A stretch of 43,572 nucleotides of DNA from an uncultured Coriobacteriaceae bacterium (GTDB lineage Bacteria > Actinomycetota > Coriobacteriia > Coriobacteriales > Atopobiaceae): NCBI GenBank assembly GCA_947426865.1, contig CANEFS010000007.1, positions 1 through 43,572 on the forward strand, read 5' to 3'. The translations under genes were made by a program, and so were the position numbers. Under the pieces are notes generated by a model. That model had not been told where the DNA came from, made no database searches, and saw only the letters and a program-made list of their open reading frames with translations. Positions 41,562 to 43,572 of this stretch are shown here, one piece after another; the stretch's first letter is position 1; every line of letters starts with the position of its first letter.

Positions 41562-42365
41562 ATGGATTATGCAATTTGGCAAATCGCGTTGGTTTTTATC
41601 GTTACCTTTATCGCGGCTATTGACCAATTCAGTTTTCTTGAATCTCTTTATCAGCCTATCGTAATGGGTCTCGTTATCGGACTCATTTTAGGCGACGTCA
41701 ACACAGGACTTATTGTTGGCGGTACGTACCAGCTCATGACCATCGGTAACATGCCGATTGGTGGAGCTCAACCACCCAATGCCGTTATCGGCGGCATCAT
41801 GGCAGCCGTTCTTGCGATTTCGTTGAAACTTGAACCGACCGCGGCTGTTGCTATGGCTATTCCGTTCGCACTTCTCGGTCAATACGGCGTTACGCTGCTC
41901 TTTACGGCCATGAGTGTGTTCATGAAAAAAGCCGACTCCTATGCGCACGAAGCCAATCCTAAGGGTATTGCTCTTATCAACTTCGTCGCTATGGGCATCC
42001 TCGGTCTCATCTTTGGCCTCGTCGTTACCTTGTTCTTTATTGGTGGCGCAACATTTGGACAAACCGTTGTTAACGCTATTCCTGACTGGCTGATGAGTGG
42101 TCTTACGGCCGCCGGCCTCATGATGCGTTTCGTCGGTTTCGCAATCCTTCTGAAAGTGATGATGAACCGCGAGCTCTGGGGCTTCTTCTTCATCGGCTTC
42201 GCTCTGGCTATCATTACCTGCGCGATTCCCGATTTGGCGACGCCTGCCCTCCTTATCCTGGCCTTCATCGCCTTCGGCCTCGCGTTCTGGGACTTCCAGC
42301 TTCAATCCAAAACCAATGCGCAACCTGCTTTAAGCTCGGGAGGAGATGATGAAGATGGCATCTAA
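41562..42365 (+). CDS. PTS mannose/sorbose-family EIIC component
   Basis: EIIC is a membrane subunit forming the sugar channel together with EIID. The 267-residue protein is almost entirely hydrophobic with multiple helices. It carries the family signature GGTYQLMTIGNMPIGGAQPPN, where the mannose-type PTS has a conserved G-P/A-Q pattern, and ends in a short acidic cytoplasmic tail. AAAGGAGATAGGG precedes the ATG. Its 3' end overlaps EIID, whose ribosome site lies inside it. Confidence 0.95.
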   Translation: MDYAIWQIALVFIVTFIAAIDQFSFLESLYQPIVMGLVIGLILGDVNTGLIVGGTYQLMTIGNMPIGGAQPPNAVIGGIMAAVLAISLKLEPTAAVAMAIPFALLGQYGVTLLFTAMSVFMKKADSYAHEANPKGIALINFVAMGILGLIFGLVVTLFFIGGATFGQTVVNAIPDWLMSGLTAAGLMMRFVGFAILLKVMMNRELWGFFFIGFALAIITCAIPDLATPALLILAFIAFGLAFWDFQLQSKTNAQPALSSGGDDEDGI

Positions 42366-43428
42366 AGATCAAAAAGCCGAGAATACCTTCGTTATTCCCG
42401 ATCATTATAATAACCAAACCCCCGCGGCTTCTCTTGACAACAAGACGCTGAACCGCATGGTCTGGCGTTCGCTCTTTCTGCAGGCTTCGTTTAACTACGA
42501 GCGTATGCAGGCAGGCGGTTGGCTCTACGCCATTCTTCCTGGTCTCGAGAAAATCCACGGTGATAACAAGGAAGACCTTGCTATCTCGATGTCTCACAAT
42601 CTTGAGTTCTTGAACACGCACCCCTTTCTCGTGACATTCGTCATGGGTATCGTGCTGTCCCTTGAGCAAAACAAGGTTGATATCCCCACCATTCGTGCCG
42701 TCCGCGTTGCTGCGATGGGACCGCTTGGTGGTATCGGTGACGCTCTTTTCTGGATGACCTTGGTACCTATTTTGGCTGGTATTACCTCCAATATGGCTAT
42801 CGCCGGCTCCATTGCGGCGCCTTTTATCTTCCTTATCGTCTTTAACGTTATCCAATTTGCCGTCCGTTTCGTTCTTATGAAATGGAGTTACTCGACAGGG
42901 GAGAGCGCAATTTCGACATTCACTGAGGGTGGAAAAGCGTTTACACGCGCTGCCTCCATCATGGGTGTTTTCGTCGTCGGTGCTCTTATCGTGACGATGG
43001 GAAGCGGTACAAAGATTGCTATCGAAATCCCCAACGGCGAAACTCAGTCTTATTCTCCGCACACGGTTGTTGTGCCCAAGGAAAATGTTCCTGAGTTCAG
43101 CGCCAGCATGGAAGATGAAAACGGAAATCCGCTCGTTTCTACTGATGCAGATGGCAATAAGACAACTGCCGGTGCCGTCGATCTGGGCAATGGCTATGAC
43201 CAAGTGACTTATATGGAGAAGGTTACAACTCCTGTCACGGTCAACATTCAAAAGATCCTGGACACGATTTGTCCTTGCATCTTGCCCCTCGGCATTACCA
43301 TGTTGTTGTATTATCTGCTGTCCAAACACAGCTGGACGCCCATCATGTGCATTTGCTTGATTCTTGTGATTGCACTTGTGGGAAGTGGTTTTGGTCTCTG
43401 GCCGAACATTTGGCCGGCCGTTGGCTAA
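42355..43428 (+). CDS. PTS mannose-family EIID component with large insert
   Basis: EIID pairs with EIIC to import and help phosphorylate the sugar. The conserved N-terminal part has LNRMVWRSLFLQASFNYERMQ, then HNLEFLNTHPFLVTFVMG and AAMGPLGGIGDALFW. Between the helix near residue 210 and the C-terminal helices lies an extra hydrophilic segment of about 75-80 residues, rich in Asn, Asp, Gly and Thr, making 357 residues against about 270-300 usual. The ATG at 42355 is preferred (AGGAG 9 nt upstream); ATGs at 42346 and 42349 lie too close to that site. The 11-nt overlap with EIIC indicates coupling. Confidence 0.93.
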   Translation: MASKDQKAENTFVIPDHYNNQTPAASLDNKTLNRMVWRSLFLQASFNYERMQAGGWLYAILPGLEKIHGDNKEDLAISMSHNLEFLNTHPFLVTFVMGIVLSLEQNKVDIPTIRAVRVAAMGPLGGIGDALFWMTLVPILAGITSNMAIAGSIAAPFIFLIVFNVIQFAVRFVLMKWSYSTGESAISTFTEGGKAFTRAASIMGVFVVGALIVTMGSGTKIAIEIPNGETQSYSPHTVVVPKENVPEFSASMEDENGNPLVSTDADGNKTTAGAVDLGNGYDQVTYMEKVTTPVTVNIQKILDTICPCILPLGITMLLYYLLSKHSWTPIMCICLILVIALVGSGFGLWPNIWPAVG

Positions 43429-43460
43429 ACTCACTTGAACGTTTCATAACGTTTCCAAGA

Positions 43461-43492
43461 AAAGAGGCTCGCGCGTGCGAGCCTCTTTTTTT
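43461..43492 (+). terminator. Strong terminator of the PTS operon
   Basis: AAAGAGGCTCGC (43461-43472) and GCGAGCCTCTTT (43477-43488) form a perfect 12-bp stem with a 4-nt loop and a following T run. Confidence 0.95.
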
Positions 43493-43518
43493 GTTTTTCT
43501 TTATGGGGGCTCGCGTGT

Positions 43519-43558
43519 GGGTTATAGGACAAAAAGTGTGTCTAGGGTTAATAGATTT
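43519..43558. repeat. Right arm of 40-bp perfect inverted repeat
   Basis: This segment is identical in reverse complement to 54-93. The outward flank (43559-43572) differs from the left outward flank. It is likely the end of an insertion sequence at which the assembled segment stops, the two arms then being the two ends of copies of one element. Confidence 0.6.
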
Positions 43559-43572
43559 CATCGGGATATCTA

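Noticed and set aside
42265-43434. 389-codon minus-strand ORF
   Set aside because: It lies antisense to EIIC/EIID, is rich in His, Asn and Arg in the pattern expected from the complement of hydrophobic codons, and has no ribosome site.

Overview
The window reads as a housekeeping stretch of a low-to-medium GC Gram-positive chromosome, most likely a member of the Coriobacteriia (Actinomycetota). This assignment is inferred from gene content: lexA next to nrdR as in Actinomycetota, both RNase J and RNase Y, a SpoVS homologue with no sporulation genes in view, and a mannose-family PTS. Species cannot be read from the sequence. Nearly all genes lie on the + strand. The exceptions are rpsT, lexA, the acyltransferase-like gene and a truncated ORF at the left edge.

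Layout. Positions 1-516 hold one arm of a 40-bp perfect inverted repeat, a short truncated minus-strand ORF and the enolase upstream region. Next come eno, holA and, convergent with holA, rpsT. A long + strand run follows: lepA-dus-hemW, two unusual DnaJ proteins, mtaB-like, ybeY, dgkA, era-recO, rpsO, pnp, rnj, ftsK and a RodZ-like gene, yajQ, rimO, pgsA, pncC, recA, recX, rny, a GHKL ATPase, spoVS and miaB-miaA. A small minus-strand unit (lexA, then an HGSNAT-like membrane protein) sits divergently from nrdR, dut and trxB. The right end is a mannose-family PTS operon (EIIA, yajC, EIIB, EIIC, EIID). It closes with a strong terminator and the second arm of the 40-bp repeat.

The genes fall into connected functions: translation and tRNA/ribosome modification (lepA, dus, mtaB, ybeY, era, rpsO, rpsT, rimO, miaB, miaA), RNA decay (pnp, rnj, rny), recombination and SOS control (recO, recA, recX, lexA with visible LexA boxes at recA and lexA), envelope (dgkA, ftsK, RodZ-like, pgsA) and sugar uptake.

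The most striking signal is not a gene. The 8-mer CCGAGAAA, usually as GCCGAGAAA(A), occurs about 34 times on both strands by my manual count, against about 1.3 expected from base composition. It lies in many genes and in several reading frames, is denser between genes, forms a three-copy array with an exact 18-bp period upstream of era, and supplies the stem of the rpsO terminator. It behaves like a DNA-uptake, Chi-type or other genome-architecture signal. Other oddities are a membrane-anchored truncated DnaJ, a GHKL ATPase between rny and spoVS, yajC inside a PTS operon, and Lys/Ala- or Ser/Gln-rich disordered extensions on several core proteins.
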